Shown: one piece after another, positions 46,399-57,400 of the stretch | Layout: every line of letters begins with the position of its first letter | How positions within the stretch are numbered: the stretch's first letter is position 1 | Assembly (NCBI RefSeq): GCF_002844395.1 | Contig: NZ_CP025197.1 | Span: forward strand, 3,162,001-3,226,000 | DNA length: 64,000 nt | From: Acetivibrio saccincola | GTDB lineage: Bacteria > Bacillota > Clostridia > Acetivibrionales > Acetivibrionaceae | Direction of reading: 5' to 3' | The notes under the pieces: generated by a model | What the model was told of the DNA's origin: nothing | The model's database searches: none | What the model saw: only the letters and a program-made list of their open reading frames with translations | Translations under genes and position numbers: made by a program

Positions 46399-47307
46399 TT
46401 GAATTTATCTATGGAGACAATAATAAAAAAGGCCGAAATATTAATTGAAGCCTTACCATATATCCAAAAACTTTTTGGAAAAACAGTGGTTATAAAATAC
46501 GGCGGAAACGCAATGATAAATGAAAATTTAAAAAATTCCGTCATTGAAGATATTACGCTGCTTAAATATATAGGAATGAACCCTGTTGTTGTTCACGGCG
46601 GGGGACCTGACATAACCGATGCCCTTAATAAATTTAATATTGAAAGCAAATTTGTTGAAGGGCTCAGGGTAACTGATAAAAAAACAATGGAAACCGCCCA
46701 AATGGTTTTAATTGGCAAAACCAATAAGGAAATTGTATCTTTACTCAACCAAAAGGGCGGAAAAGCAATCGGATTAAGCGGCATAGACGGAAAGCTTATA
46801 GAGTGCGAAAAACACAAAACTTCTGTAAATGGCGAAAAAATTGATTTAGGCTATGTGGGAAAAGTGACAAAAATAAATTCAAAATTAATAGAATTTATTG
46901 CACAAGATGAGTATATACCTGTTGTTGCCCCTATAGGCGTGGGTAAAAACGGTGAAAGCTACAACATAAATGCCGATACCGTTGCAAGTGAAATAGCCGC
47001 TGCTTTAAAAGCTGAAAAGCTAATGCTCTTAACTGATGTGGAAGGGGTAAAAACAAGTGACGGAAAGATTATTCCTGCACTTACAATAAACGAAGCCTAC
47101 AGCCTCATTGAGGAAAATGTAATAAACGGAGGTATGATTCCAAAGGTTTTAGGATGTATTGAAGCTCTTGAAAAAGGAGTTAACAGGACACATATAATTG
47201 ACGGAAGAATACCTCATTGCCTCCTTCTTGAAATCTTTACTAACAAAGGTATCGGAACTATGATTATGAAAGAAAAAGTCCTCTATCACAAAAATGAAAA
47301 GTTATAA
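46399..47307 (+). CDS. argB: Acetylglutamate kinase
   Basis: 302 residues from TTG 46399, 7 nt after GGAGGG; the ATG four codons later is too far from that site. Amino-acid kinase fold: [59 protein letters not shown] and a C-terminal regulatory tail. The N-terminal extension (about 1-20) suggests the arginine-sensitive hexameric form. It phosphorylates N-acetylglutamate. argJ is not in the cluster. Confidence 0.96.
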   Translation: MNLSMETIIKKAEILIEALPYIQKLFGKTVVIKYGGNAMINENLKNSVIEDITLLKYIGMNPVVVHGGGPDITDALNKFNIESKFVEGLRVTDKKTMETAQMVLIGKTNKEIVSLLNQKGGKAIGLSGIDGKLIECEKHKTSVNGEKIDLGYVGKVTKINSKLIEFIAQDEYIPVVAPIGVGKNGESYNINADTVASEIAAALKAEKLMLLTDVEGVKTSDGKIIPALTINEAYSLIEENVINGGMIPKVLGCIEALEKGVNRTHIIDGRIPHCLLLEIFTNKGIGTMIMKEKVLYHKNEKL

Positions 47308-47383
47308 ATAATTTTTGCTTTCTTTTAGAAGGATTTTAATAAAAGAAGAAGAATAAATATAATGGAAAAGGAGGCTGATTTTT

Positions 47384-48052
47384 TTGAGAAAAGACATTGT
47401 ATCCACAGTACTAAAAGAAGGTATGGTTGTAGGCACTAAACTCTCTTCCTGCAATGTCTGGGTTCAAAACATTATATATAAAGTAAAAAAGCGTTCAGTT
47501 ACCATTGCCCTCTTAACTGACTATCTTCAAAATGTTATAATGTTTGGTCAGCCTTTTTCAATTAAATATACCACTGAAAATTCAGAATACATATTCGAAG
47601 GCGAAGTATCGGAAATCAATCCTGACTTCCCTTCTTCAGTTACAATAGATATAGCAAATGTAACAGAAATAAAAAACCAGCGTATTTTCCCCCGGGCTGA
47701 TGTGTTTTTAGCGGCAAATGTCAGAGTGGAAGGTACAGAAAAGGAATATTTCTCAGTAATTCACGATATAAGCCTTGTAGGTCTGGGTTTTTACTGCAAG
47801 GATATTTTAGAACCTGATGGCAAACAAATTGATATTTTTTTATACCTACCTAACCAGCAAACTATATCTGCCAAAGGTAAAATTGCCAGGACAGCTTTTA
47901 AAAATGATGACATCATTGATTATGGATTCCAGTTTACTGAAATGCATGAGGAAAACAATAACAGCCTGTCTGATTTCTTTAATGAGCTTGAAGAAGAAAA
48001 GACAAAGCTTAAGGAACACTATACCAGCTCTATAAAAAAACATTTAATGTAG
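47384..48052 (+). CDS. PilZ-domain c-di-GMP receptor (YcgR-like)
   Basis: 222 residues starting at TTG 47384, after AAGGAGG. An N-terminal YcgR-like beta domain (about 1-100) is followed by a PilZ domain (about 100-205) with the c-di-GMP signature QRIFPRADV (RxxxR) and DISLVGLGF (DxSxxG). This binds cyclic di-GMP; YcgR relatives brake flagella. It lies between argB and argD, an odd place, with an argD promoter after it. No flagellar gene is nearby, and the response regulator-GGDEF protein is 14 kb away. Confidence 0.9.
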   Translation: MRKDIVSTVLKEGMVVGTKLSSCNVWVQNIIYKVKKRSVTIALLTDYLQNVIMFGQPFSIKYTTENSEYIFEGEVSEINPDFPSSVTIDIANVTEIKNQRIFPRADVFLAANVRVEGTEKEYFSVIHDISLVGLGFYCKDILEPDGKQIDIFLYLPNQQTISAKGKIARTAFKNDDIIDYGFQFTEMHEENNNSLSDFFNELEEEKTKLKEHYTSSIKKHLM

Positions 48053-48375
48053 ATATTTAGTATTTAATATAGATATTTAACAGTCTGTATATTCTTTTCA
48101 AATATTATTCTATGTCTAAATATAAATCTTATTTTTTAAATCTTATTTTGTCGTGCCTGTTTTAAGTCATATTTTATCTGTGTTTACTTTATATTTTTTA
48201 CTCTTACATTAGAATTATATTTTTAATCTTCCTTAATCTTATCCTTTTTTAATTTTGTTTTACAATAAATCTTTTTTAATCCTATCTTTATAATATAAAT
48301 TTTAATTTTTCTATTGCATCTTTATGCATCTCTATGTATAATTATAAATATAATTTTTTATAGGAGGATTCTCAT
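48053..48375. other. Intergenic region upstream of argD
   Basis: 323 bp of T-rich non-coding DNA. The only supported element is a promoter (48314-48342) near its right end. No RNA gene or riboswitch was recognised. Confidence 0.5.
48314..48342 (+). promoter_or_regulatory. Internal promoter upstream of argD
   Basis: TTGCAT (48314-48319) and TATAAT (48337-48342) are separated by 17 bp, 34 bp before the argD start. Confidence 0.6.
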
Positions 48376-49572
48376 ATGAATTTAAATGAAATAATTGATC
48401 TGGATAAAAAATATTTTATGAATACATTTGGCGACAGGACTCCTGTATGCTTTGAATATGGAAAAGGTATTAATTTGTGGGATGTCAACGGAAAAAAATA
48501 CTACGATTTTTTGGCAGGAATAGCGGTAAATGCCGTGGGTCATTCACATCCTAAGCTTGTCAATGCTATAAAAACCCAGGCTGAAAAACTCATTCACTGT
48601 TCAAACCTTTACTTTATAGAGTCTCAGGCAAAGCTTGCAAAACTTTTGGTTGAAAACTCCTGCGCTGACAAAGTGTTTTTTGCCAACAGCGGTGCAGAGG
48701 CAAATGAAGGGGCTATCAAACTTGCAAGGATATATTTTAAGAAAAAGGGTATGGAAGAAAAATATGAAATAATTACCCTGGCAAACTCTTTCCACGGCAG
48801 AACCCTTGCAACTATAGCTGCAACGGGTCAAAATAAGTATCAAAAACCTTACTCTCCGCTTACACCGCGTTTTTTAAGTGTGCCCATTAACGACCTTGAG
48901 GCATTGGAAAATGCAATAGGCGACGAAACCTGCGCGGTAATGATTGAGCCAATTCAAGGAGAAAGCGGGGTTAATCTCACCACTCCTGAATACATGAAAG
49001 GGGTCAGAAAACTCTGCGATGAAAAGGGTATCCTTCTTATATTTGACGAAGTTCAAAGTGGTTTTGGAAGAACAGGCAAACTTTTTGCATACCAGCATTT
49101 TGATGTTGAACCGGATATATTTACTTTGGCAAAAGCTTTAGGCGGGGGATTCCCAATTGGTGCCCTATGTGCTAAAGAACACGTGGCAAAAGCATTTGAA
49201 CCCGGGGACCATGGTTCTACCTTTGGCGGAAACCCTCTTGCATGCAGTGCGGCAATAGCTGCTTTGGAAATTATTTTAGAGGAAAATTTAGTTGAAAATT
49301 CTGAAAAAATGGGCGCTTATTTTATAGAAAAGTTGTCTGAACTTGCTAAAAAGTATGATTTTATAAAAGAGGTACGGGGAAAAGGTCTCATGATAGCTGT
49401 GGAATTTTCAACAGATAATGCAGTAGAAATAAAAAATAAATGTTTTGAAGAGGGATATTTAATTGGAAATGTAGGAAACAGTATTATAAGAATACTGCCT
49501 CCATTGATTATTTCAAAAGAAGATATTGACAAAATGGTAAGCATGTTAGATAATATTTTATCTAAGTTTTAA
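48376..49572 (+). CDS. argD: Acetylornithine aminotransferase
   Basis: 398 residues, PLP fold-type I class III. FFANSGAEANEGAIKLARIY, NSFHGRTLATIAATGQ, IFDEVQSGFGRTG and the Schiff-base Lys in TLAKALGGGFPIGA are all present, plus HGSTFGGNPLA. It converts N-acetylglutamate semialdehyde to N-acetylornithine. The start follows AGGAGG. argF begins 26 bp downstream. Confidence 0.97.
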   Translation: MNLNEIIDLDKKYFMNTFGDRTPVCFEYGKGINLWDVNGKKYYDFLAGIAVNAVGHSHPKLVNAIKTQAEKLIHCSNLYFIESQAKLAKLLVENSCADKVFFANSGAEANEGAIKLARIYFKKKGMEEKYEIITLANSFHGRTLATIAATGQNKYQKPYSPLTPRFLSVPINDLEALENAIGDETCAVMIEPIQGESGVNLTTPEYMKGVRKLCDEKGILLIFDEVQSGFGRTGKLFAYQHFDVEPDIFTLAKALGGGFPIGALCAKEHVAKAFEPGDHGSTFGGNPLACSAAIAALEIILEENLVENSEKMGAYFIEKLSELAKKYDFIKEVRGKGLMIAVEFSTDNAVEIKNKCFEEGYLIGNVGNSIIRILPPLIISKEDIDKMVSMLDNILSKF

Positions 49573-49598
49573 TTTTTTAAATAACGGAGGTATACAAA

Positions 49599-50516
49599 AT
49601 GAAGCATTTAATCAGTCTGCATCATCTAAAAATTGAAGATATAGAAAAAATATTTTCTTTAGCTGAGAAATTAAAAAAACAGCTTAAAGAGGGAATTCCC
49701 CACAAACTTTTGGCTGGTAAAACCCTTGGTATGATATTTACAAAGTCGTCTACCAGGACCAGGGTGTCCTTTGAAGTTGGAATGTATCAATTAGGAGGTT
49801 ACCCCCTGTTTTTAAGCTCTAATGATATACAATTAGGCAGGGGTGAGACAATACACGATACTGCACAGGTACTGTCCAGATATGTGGATGGTATAATGAT
49901 ACGTACCTTTAAGCAAAGTGATGTGGACGATTTGGCTAAATATGGAAGTATACCTGTTATAAACGGACTTACCGATTTGATGCATCCATGTCAGATTTTA
50001 GCTGACCTGTTTACCATATATGAATACAAGAAAACTTTAAAGGGATTAAAATTGGCGTATGTAGGAGACGGCAACAACATTGCTCACTCCCTTCTCCATG
50101 GCTGTGCTAAAACAGGCATGGATATATACGTTGCTTCTCCTAAAGATTATCAGTGCAACAGTGAAATTGTAGAAGAGGCACTGGAAGATGCAAAGATGTC
50201 GGGCTCTAATGTGGTGCTTACTGATGATCCTGTAGAAGCCGTTAAAGATGCAGATGTTGTTTACACTGATACATGGATAAGTATGGGACAAGAAGGGGAA
50301 AAGGAGGAACGCATTAAAACATTTATGCCTTATCAGGTAAATTCTTCTCTTTTTTCAAAAGCTAAAGAAGATGCTATTTTCCTTCACTGTCTTCCGGCAT
50401 ACAGGGATTTTGAAGTTACAGGGGACGTTATAGACGGCCCTAATTCAGTTGTATTTGACGAAGCAGAAAACAGACTGCATGTACAAAAAGCTATTATGGC
50501 TCTGTTAATGGGATAG
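49599..50516 (+). CDS. argF: Ornithine carbamoyltransferase
   Basis: 305 residues. The carbamoyl-phosphate site is SSTRTRVSFE, the second motif MHPCQILADL, the ornithine loop is near DVVYTDTWISMGQE, and the catalytic HCLPAYR is intact. It makes citrulline from ornithine and carbamoyl phosphate. It is coupled to argD (26-bp gap, GGAGG site) and is the last arginine gene of the cluster; argGH are not in the window. Confidence 0.97.
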   Translation: MKHLISLHHLKIEDIEKIFSLAEKLKKQLKEGIPHKLLAGKTLGMIFTKSSTRTRVSFEVGMYQLGGYPLFLSSNDIQLGRGETIHDTAQVLSRYVDGIMIRTFKQSDVDDLAKYGSIPVINGLTDLMHPCQILADLFTIYEYKKTLKGLKLAYVGDGNNIAHSLLHGCAKTGMDIYVASPKDYQCNSEIVEEALEDAKMSGSNVVLTDDPVEAVKDADVVYTDTWISMGQEGEKEERIKTFMPYQVNSSLFSKAKEDAIFLHCLPAYRDFEVTGDVIDGPNSVVFDEAENRLHVQKAIMALLMG

Positions 50517-50561
50517 TGGGCTTTTAGCCTGGTTGTGCAAAAAATGTAAAGGTGGTGCTAT

Positions 50562-51035
50562 ATGAATTATTCTTTTATCATCAGAAAAGCAGTTGAGTCT
50601 GACGCAGAAGCAATTCATAATATTTTAAATGAAGCCTTTAAAGATTATATAAGCCGGGCTGGAATTTCCGGAACCGTTAAATCACTAAATGAAACTATTG
50701 AAGATATTAAAAATGACATACGCACTAAAGAGGTGTTTATAGGGTTAATTGACAACGTCCCTACAGGCACAATAAGGATTGCCATTCAGGAGGACAATAC
50801 GGCATATATAAACAGGTTTGGAGTTTTACCTGAATACCGCAACATAGGAGTGGGAAAAGCTCTTATTAAACTGGTGGACAAATATCTTATTTCAAACCAG
50901 ATAAAAAAAGTATACCTCCATACCGCATCCACTTATAAGGATTTGATTATTTTTTACTATAATTTAGGCTTTCACATAGAATCCACAAGTAAAGAGGACG
51001 GATATGTGCGCGCTTTACTTGTAAAACACTTTTAA
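50562..51035 (+). CDS. GNAT-family N-acetyltransferase
   Basis: 157 residues. GNAT fold with FIIRKAVESDAEAIHNILNE at the start, the motif A loop VLPEYRNIGVGKALIKLVDK and a C-terminal YYNLGFHIESTSK. The substrate is unknown. It begins 45 bp after argF and continues the operon. As acetylation steps of arginine synthesis are otherwise unassigned here, a role as N-acetylglutamate synthase could be imagined, but no ArgA-like feature supports it. Confidence 0.9.
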   Translation: MNYSFIIRKAVESDAEAIHNILNEAFKDYISRAGISGTVKSLNETIEDIKNDIRTKEVFIGLIDNVPTGTIRIAIQEDNTAYINRFGVLPEYRNIGVGKALIKLVDKYLISNQIKKVYLHTASTYKDLIIFYYNLGFHIESTSKEDGYVRALLVKHF

Positions 51036-51052
51036 ACTGCTAGAGGTGGAAT

Positions 51053-52810
51053 ATGAGTTTTTATTTTGACTTAAAAATTTTATTTCAATCTACATCTGTT
51101 TTGCTTGCCCTTTTTATGATTATTTTATTTGTTTCAAAAGGGAAGAAAACCCCTTTGCTCTATAGTTATTTGTGGTGCCAGGTAATTGTTTTTATATGGT
51201 CTTCCAGCCATATTTTTTTCTTATTCTCAACTAATTTAAAAACAAGATTTATTACAACATGTTTTGAATATATAGCCATTGTATTTATAGGACCAAGCTG
51301 GCTTCTTTTTTGCCTAATTTACACTTACAGCAAAATCCTTAAAAAAAGAAAGCTGATTTATCTTATGTTTTTACCATCTGTTTTAGTCTATATACTCTTG
51401 CTTACCAATAAATATCATCACAAGTTTTATTACGATTTTACAATGACAGAACTGGTTTATGGACCTGTTTTCTGGTTTCACGTTAGTTCGTCCTATCTAT
51501 ATGCACTAATAGGAACCATTATTCTCATCAGGCATTCCATCAAAACCATAGGCTATGCACGTAAAAGAACATTTATGTTTATATTTGCAACCATTATTCC
51601 TATACTTGCTAATTTCTTTTATGTTTTAAATTCCACCATCGGCTTGAATATATTACCTCAAGGATACGACCTCACCCCGGTCAGCTTTTCACTGTCCCTT
51701 TTACTATTTTCCGTAGCAATGTACAAATACAGGTTTTTAAATATTGTCCCCATTGCATATAGAAAAATTGTTTCTAATTTAAGTGAGTCAATAATAGTGG
51801 TTGATAGTTTTAATAAAATAGACAATTATAATGAATCTTTCTTGAAAACTTTTCCTGTTGCTGAAAATATAAATACATATGACGATATAAAAAATTTTAC
51901 CCATTATTTAAAATCCAATTGTGCGCCTACAGCTGAATTAGAAAGAATTATTAATACCATTAATGATGAAAAATCAACTAACTATGAGTATGGTGATATA
52001 GATATGCTTTCACCTGATAAAAAAAGTTTCCGTGTGAGTATACAGCCTCTTTTTGGAAAGAAACAGGATTTTTTAGGCAGGATTATTCATTTTAATGATG
52101 TAACAGAATATAAAGAGCTTTTAGATGAAGTGAAGGAGAAAAACGCTGAACTTACAGCCATGAATCAGCAGCTGTCAGAATATGCGGCTACAGTTGAAGA
52201 GCTTTCAATAGCAAGGGAAAGAAACCGTTTTGCAAGAGATGTGCATGATACTTTAGGTCATAGTATGACATTGCTCATTTCTCTATTGGAAGTGTGTAAT
52301 ATAACCTGCAAAAAGGATGCTGAAAAAACACAGGAAAAAATAGCCCAGGCACTTAAAGTAGCCAGGGAGGGTCTTAAGGAGCTGAGAAGATCTATAAAAG
52401 GACTTGTACCGGAAAACTTGAAAAATTCAGATATATTAAGTTCCATTAAAAGCCTTATAGATGATTTTAAACCTTCTGGCATAAATATTGATTTTTCACA
52501 TGATGTAGAAAAAGTCAATATTGACCCCAGGTTTTCCAGCGTTATATTCAGAACTTGCCAGGAGGCACTTACAAATTCCCTGAGGCATGGAAAAGCAAAA
52601 AATGTTACTATAATACTGAGAGCCAACCCTAAAAAAATAGAATTATTCATATTTGACGACGGAATAGGATGTCCGGACTTAAAAAAAGGATTTGGGTTAA
52701 CTTCAATGACTCAAAGGGTAAAAGATATAGGAGGCAACATTGTTTTTGGTTCTGACGGGGAAAGCGGTTTTAATGTTAAGCTGGTAATTCCTTTAGACCA
52801 TGTTGACTAA
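51053..52810 (+). CDS. Sensor histidine kinase with N-terminal 7TM domain
   Basis: 585 residues. Seven predicted membrane helices (about 8-225) are of the HisKA_7TM type. A PAS-like domain (about 240-350) and a coiled coil (about 350-390) follow. The HisKA_3 phospho-acceptor region has FARDVHDTLGHSMTLLISLL (His in DVHDTLGH), and the HATPase_c domain (about 485-583) has FRTCQEALTNSLRHGKA (N box) and IFDDGIGC (G1). The cognate NarL-type regulator lies 60 bp downstream. The signal is not apparent. It is in the direction of the arginine cluster but may have its own control. Confidence 0.93.
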   Translation: MSFYFDLKILFQSTSVLLALFMIILFVSKGKKTPLLYSYLWCQVIVFIWSSSHIFFLFSTNLKTRFITTCFEYIAIVFIGPSWLLFCLIYTYSKILKKRKLIYLMFLPSVLVYILLLTNKYHHKFYYDFTMTELVYGPVFWFHVSSSYLYALIGTIILIRHSIKTIGYARKRTFMFIFATIIPILANFFYVLNSTIGLNILPQGYDLTPVSFSLSLLLFSVAMYKYRFLNIVPIAYRKIVSNLSESIIVVDSFNKIDNYNESFLKTFPVAENINTYDDIKNFTHYLKSNCAPTAELERIINTINDEKSTNYEYGDIDMLSPDKKSFRVSIQPLFGKKQDFLGRIIHFNDVTEYKELLDEVKEKNAELTAMNQQLSEYAATVEELSIARERNRFARDVHDTLGHSMTLLISLLEVCNITCKKDAEKTQEKIAQALKVAREGLKELRRSIKGLVPENLKNSDILSSIKSLIDDFKPSGINIDFSHDVEKVNIDPRFSSVIFRTCQEALTNSLRHGKAKNVTIILRANPKKIELFIFDDGIGCPDLKKGFGLTSMTQRVKDIGGNIVFGSDGESGFNVKLVIPLDHVD

Positions 52811-52869
52811 TAAATATAGAGGCTCTTGATATAAGGAGGTTCTGATTTAGGGAGGTATAAAATAAAGGT

Positions 52870-53523
52870 ATGATAAAAGTACTAATCGTAGATGATCAAA
52901 TTATTTTACGTGAAAGTCTCAAATTTATTATTGAGCAAGATACTGATATAAATGTGGTGGGTCTTGCAGGAAATGGCGCAGAGGCTTTTTCCCTGTGTGG
53001 AAAATTAAAGCCTGATGTTGTTTTAATGGACATTATGATGCCGGATTGCGACGGCGTAGAAGGTACCAGGCTGATTAAATCAAAATACGAATCAATAAAG
53101 GTAATAATTTTAACAACCTTCAATGATGAGAAAAATGTATCAAGGGCAATAAAAAGCGGCGCAGACGGATATGTACTAAAAGACATCTCACCTGAACAAT
53201 TAATTCTTGCCATCAAAAGTGTTTTTAATGGATTTAGTATAATGCAGCAAAGCACCTTAAATACTTTTGCACAAAGTAAGGAAAAAAGAAATAAAAAATC
53301 ATCAAAAACTGTTAAAACAGGGGGAGTAAATGTAAAACTCGGTAATAGGGAATTGGAAATTTTAAGTTTAATCGTCGAAGGTAAAAACAACAAAGAAATA
53401 GCAGAAATAATGTATATCACAGAAGGAACCGTTAAAAATACCATTTCACAGATGCTTGACAAATTAAAATTAAAAGACCGCACACAACTGGCGGTTTTTG
53501 CAGTTAAGAATAATATTTTGTAA
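52870..53523 (+). CDS. NarL/LuxR-family response regulator
   Basis: 217 residues. The receiver (about 1-120) has phospho-acceptor Asp in DVVLMDIMMPDCDGVE and Lys in YVLKDIS. A C-terminal LuxR helix-turn-helix (about 150-215) has NRELEILSLIVEGKNNKEIA and TEGTVKNTISQMLDKL. It is the partner of the upstream kinase. Two ribosome-site-like motifs (AAGGAGG, GGGAGG) precede the ATG. Targets are unknown. Confidence 0.95.
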   Translation: MIKVLIVDDQIILRESLKFIIEQDTDINVVGLAGNGAEAFSLCGKLKPDVVLMDIMMPDCDGVEGTRLIKSKYESIKVIILTTFNDEKNVSRAIKSGADGYVLKDISPEQLILAIKSVFNGFSIMQQSTLNTFAQSKEKRNKKSSKTVKTGGVNVKLGNRELEILSLIVEGKNNKEIAEIMYITEGTVKNTISQMLDKLKLKDRTQLAVFAVKNNIL

Positions 53524-53524
53524 C

Positions 53525-54301
53525 TTACCAGGAAACATCTTTTAACAAACTGTTATAAATTCTATCCAAATACGTATAATTAGGAAGAAATTTATTACTC
53601 ACCCCATTTTTTCTCTTTATTATTTGCTTTATAAATTTTTCAACATCTTCAAATAATAAATTATTATCAGTATAAACAAATAAATCCGGGTTTATTTTTT
53701 CATAATATTTTAATACCTTTATGTTGGAAGAAACCTTTTTATAAATATATTCTGCACTTTTATAGTTTACAGTATCATCCTTTAAACCTTGGGCAATAAA
53801 TACAGGGGTTTTTACCATTTCTAAAATGTGTTTTGTTTTTTCAATAAGCAGTTTGAAATTAATCAATTCAGGTATTGAAATTTTTGTAGACAATTTTACA
53901 TATCTTTTTACATTGGTAAAATTCTTTCTTTTAAAATCAAGGAGTATATTATAATACATATTTTTTACATCCCAGTGATATATGGGGGCATTTATGGTAA
54001 CCACTCCTATATTTTTAAATCTCGTGGCAAAATTTAAGGCAATAAGGGCTCCCATATAAAGACCTATTATAACAACATCTTTGCATCTGGATTTAAGGTA
54101 ATATAAACCTAACTCTGCCGACTCCAGCCAGTCCTTGTAATTTGCATTGGGAAACACCCTTCTGTTTTCCATACTGCATTTAAGGGAAGGACAAAATGTA
54201 ATAAATCCTTTTGACTGCAAATACTTACTTAAAGGTTCAACATCTAAAGTGGTCCCGTCAAAACCATGTATTATAAGACAACCTATTCTAGATTTTATCA
54301 A
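53525..54301 (-). CDS. Alpha/beta-hydrolase-like protein lacking catalytic Ser and His
   Basis: 258 residues. The fold is that of carboxylesterase/monoacylglycerol-lipase-like proteins: IIHGFDGTTLDVEPLSKYLQ, then the strand-elbow VIIGLYMGALIALNFATRF. The usual GxSxG nucleophile elbow is GLYMG (Tyr for Ser). The Asp of GLKDDTVNY is present, but the region of the catalytic His (normally GHD/GHV) reads EKINPDLFVY. Two of three catalytic residues are therefore missing. It is probably a non-catalytic binding protein or a decaying gene, although the frame is intact. It ends 1 bp from the facing response regulator gene. Confidence 0.8.
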   Translation of the reverse strand: MIKSRIGCLIIHGFDGTTLDVEPLSKYLQSKGFITFCPSLKCSMENRRVFPNANYKDWLESAELGLYYLKSRCKDVVIIGLYMGALIALNFATRFKNIGVVTINAPIYHWDVKNMYYNILLDFKRKNFTNVKRYVKLSTKISIPELINFKLLIEKTKHILEMVKTPVFIAQGLKDDTVNYKSAEYIYKKVSSNIKVLKYYEKINPDLFVYTDNNLLFEDVEKFIKQIIKRKNGVSNKFLPNYTYLDRIYNSLLKDVSW

Positions 54302-54382
54302 AATTCACAGCTCCAAAATCTTTTTTAGTCACAAGCTATATTGTATTATAAATGTTTATTTTTTTCAACAATTTTTTTCCTT

Positions 54383-54420
54383 AAAAAAGCCGCCTCATTT
54401 GATTAATGAGACGGCTTTTT
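54383..54420. terminator. Terminator of the SLH/CBM protein gene
   Basis: AAAAAAGCCGcCTCATT pairs with AATGAGaCGGCTTTTT across a short loop, with T-runs on both strands. Confidence 0.85.
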
Positions 54421-54451
54421 GCCTTTTGTGATTTTTTTAGGCTTTTATAAA

Positions 54452-57400
54452 TTATTTACCTCTTACTTCATCTGAAAAAGCAATTCTCTGGCGTGAAACA
54501 GGATCATACACTTCTGCCTTTCCAAGTACCTGCCAATCCCCGCCTTCTACAAATATATTGAGTTTGATTTTTTCATTTGTCCTTGTAAACAGTACATTGT
54601 CTATTATAACTTTTACATACAGGTTTCCTTTTGCATCTAACATATAGCTGTAGCTTAAACCTTCCAGTTCTGGAGTCAGGTTATTTTGCTCTATCTGTAC
54701 GTGCCTGAAAATTTCCTGAGGATCTATAAACCTTCCACCTCTCTGGAACTTAAGGTTTAATTCATATGTCTCAGGTCTTAAATCAGCTTTTATCTCCTCC
54801 GGAGCACTTAATGTAACATCAAACCCATCTGCCCTAAAGCCTGTAAATACAGGCGCTTTTATTCTGGTGTTATTGAGCCTGAATGTGGTTTCTGCTGTAT
54901 CCCTTGGATTTTCAACACCGGATTCACTTGCCTTCAGGGTAAAGTTATAGTATTGGATACCTGGCTTTTTAATCCTGAAGTTATATTTCACAACTTCTGA
55001 CTGGTTTGGTTCAAGCTCTATTTTCTCCGGATAGCCTTTGGAGTTAAGTTTCTTAATCCATGGATGATGTACTTTATAGTTGTTGAATTCTTTTGTAGGT
55101 ACAAGCTCCCACAAATCAGTGTTAATTACCTCTTCTACATCATAAACCTGGGTTCTTGCACCGTGGTTTATAAATGTAGCCTCTATTGAAAACTCATTGC
55201 TGCCGTCCCATGAATTTGCCTTGGTTTCATCAAAACTTACCCCTATTTTTGACATCCATCCAAAGAGGTTGTAGCAGAATTTATAATCCTCTACCGCCTT
55301 TCCTCCTCCACGGTGTACATGTTTTGATATTCCGCAACCCATATCACCTGTGCTGATAACAATTCTTCCTGCAGGCTTATCTTTATTAATAATGTTTCTA
55401 ATAGCAAGGTTAGGAAGTAATTCACCTGTTGTTGTATCTTCAACCAAAAGTACAACTTCATCGGTAGGAAGTAAATTATCCAGGTAGCGGTTATCGTCAT
55501 TTAACCACTCTTCCCCGTCACCTAAAAGGGTTATTTCACTTGCCTCTGTAAAAATACCCGGTGCCAAAACACGTGTTGATTTTTCAGGGTCTATTCTGAA
55601 TATATTGTCAAACAGAGGATGCATTTTGTTATCATCATCTAAAACAGGAATCTTCGGAAACTTAATATTTCCACCCGGTCTTATTGATTCGAATTTTACT
55701 TCCTGTGTAAAGCCATCCCCTGGCTTTATAACAAGCCCGTCACAGTTTTCCCACCATAATTGTCCTCCTGCATTTAAAAATGCTTTAACCTTATCCTGGA
55801 CATCTTTAGGATATGAGATTTTACCATGAGATGTCTGGAACAAAATATCATAATCTTTTGCTATCTGTTCAGGTGTAAGGTCCGGGTCGTCAATTGATAC
55901 TTCCCAGTATTTAAAGAATTTTGATTTTTTTATGTTTTCACTGTATCCTACAACCCCTGTATGAGTTATATCAGCTTCTAAGTCTGTCTGTGCTTTTGCA
56001 ACACTTCTTAAATCATTAAAATAACTGCAAAAAGCCTCAAAGTCATCACTTTTTGCTCCCGGGATTTCTGCTGAATTTAAGTGCATAACATCCTTAAACT
56101 CATTTTTATTAAAAGCCGGCGGATGAGGATTTACCAGCACCCAGTCCATTGGCTTATTTATGTTTCTGTCTAAAAGTTCTAATAAAGTAAAGTCCGGGTT
56201 TGGGTCATTGGTATCTATATTATTTATTGAATCCCAGGCAGGTGCAGGGAGAATTAGTATTCCCACTTTAACCTCCCTCTTTTTAGCAGTAATCCTCGGA
56301 ACAGGTAAAGTTTCACCTTCTTTTGGTTTAACAAAGTTGTTTTCTTCTAAATTCAGTGCATTGTAAATAAAAGCTGCTGCCTCCGCCCTTGTAACAGGGT
56401 CCTTAGGATTTAAATAGCCTAAATGGTCGCCTCTCATAAGACCTTTATCAAGTGCCAGTTCGACAAAATACCTGTAGGAGTCGGTAATTTCATGGGCATC
56501 CTTATCCTTATACCTGTTTAGGTTTGCTCCCGGCTCAAGATTAGGGTCAAGTACAAATACTCTTCCGTCCTCATTATAGTCAAGGCGTCTTGCACCTATT
56601 ATTGCCATGGCAAACTCTTCACGCCTTACTTTTCTCTTTTCACGGTATTCATCTGCACTGTATGGAATACGTGTATCAAGATCGTATTTTAACATTTTTT
56701 CAACAAAGAAATAATTGTAATATGCACTCATATAGTGATATGCCCAAAAATCAGGGGATATATCTGATAACAGTCTGTATTTTTCCGGTTTAAAATCACT
56801 GTTCTTTTCTGCAATGGATCTTTTCATAACATTAAACATCATGTATGCCACGTGTTCACCAATAATATGATCCCCAGGGCTGAATTTATCATTTCCTTTA
56901 CCAAAAATAACTCCCTGGCTGGCAAGCTCCATTATAGGTATATAAGACCAATCTTTAATTTTTACATCATCAAATTCTTTAGTATAGCTGATTTTATTTA
57001 TTTCAATGGCTCCAACAGATGCAATTCCCTGTATAGCCCTGCATTCAATTGAAAGCTTCCCGTCATCTAAAACCTTTGTAAGGTAAGGGCCTTTCCTGTC
57101 CCATTCAAATTCGTTTTCCTCCATGTTAACTGTATCAGCCAGCTCACCATTTATATATAAATCAAATACTTGCTTGTTCACTTTATGGTATTCTGTTGGA
57201 TAAATATACACTTCATATATATTGTTTTTGTCCAAATTTGCTTCAATTCCAACAGTATAGCCCCTAAGGCTTGTATTAAAGAGTTTGTCATAACCCTTGT
57301 CGTCAAAATCTATCTTTTCTTCTTCAGGTTCAAATACAAACCAATTTAATTTAGATAACAATTCACCGTTTTTATTGTCAGTAAGGTAAAGTTCATTTAC

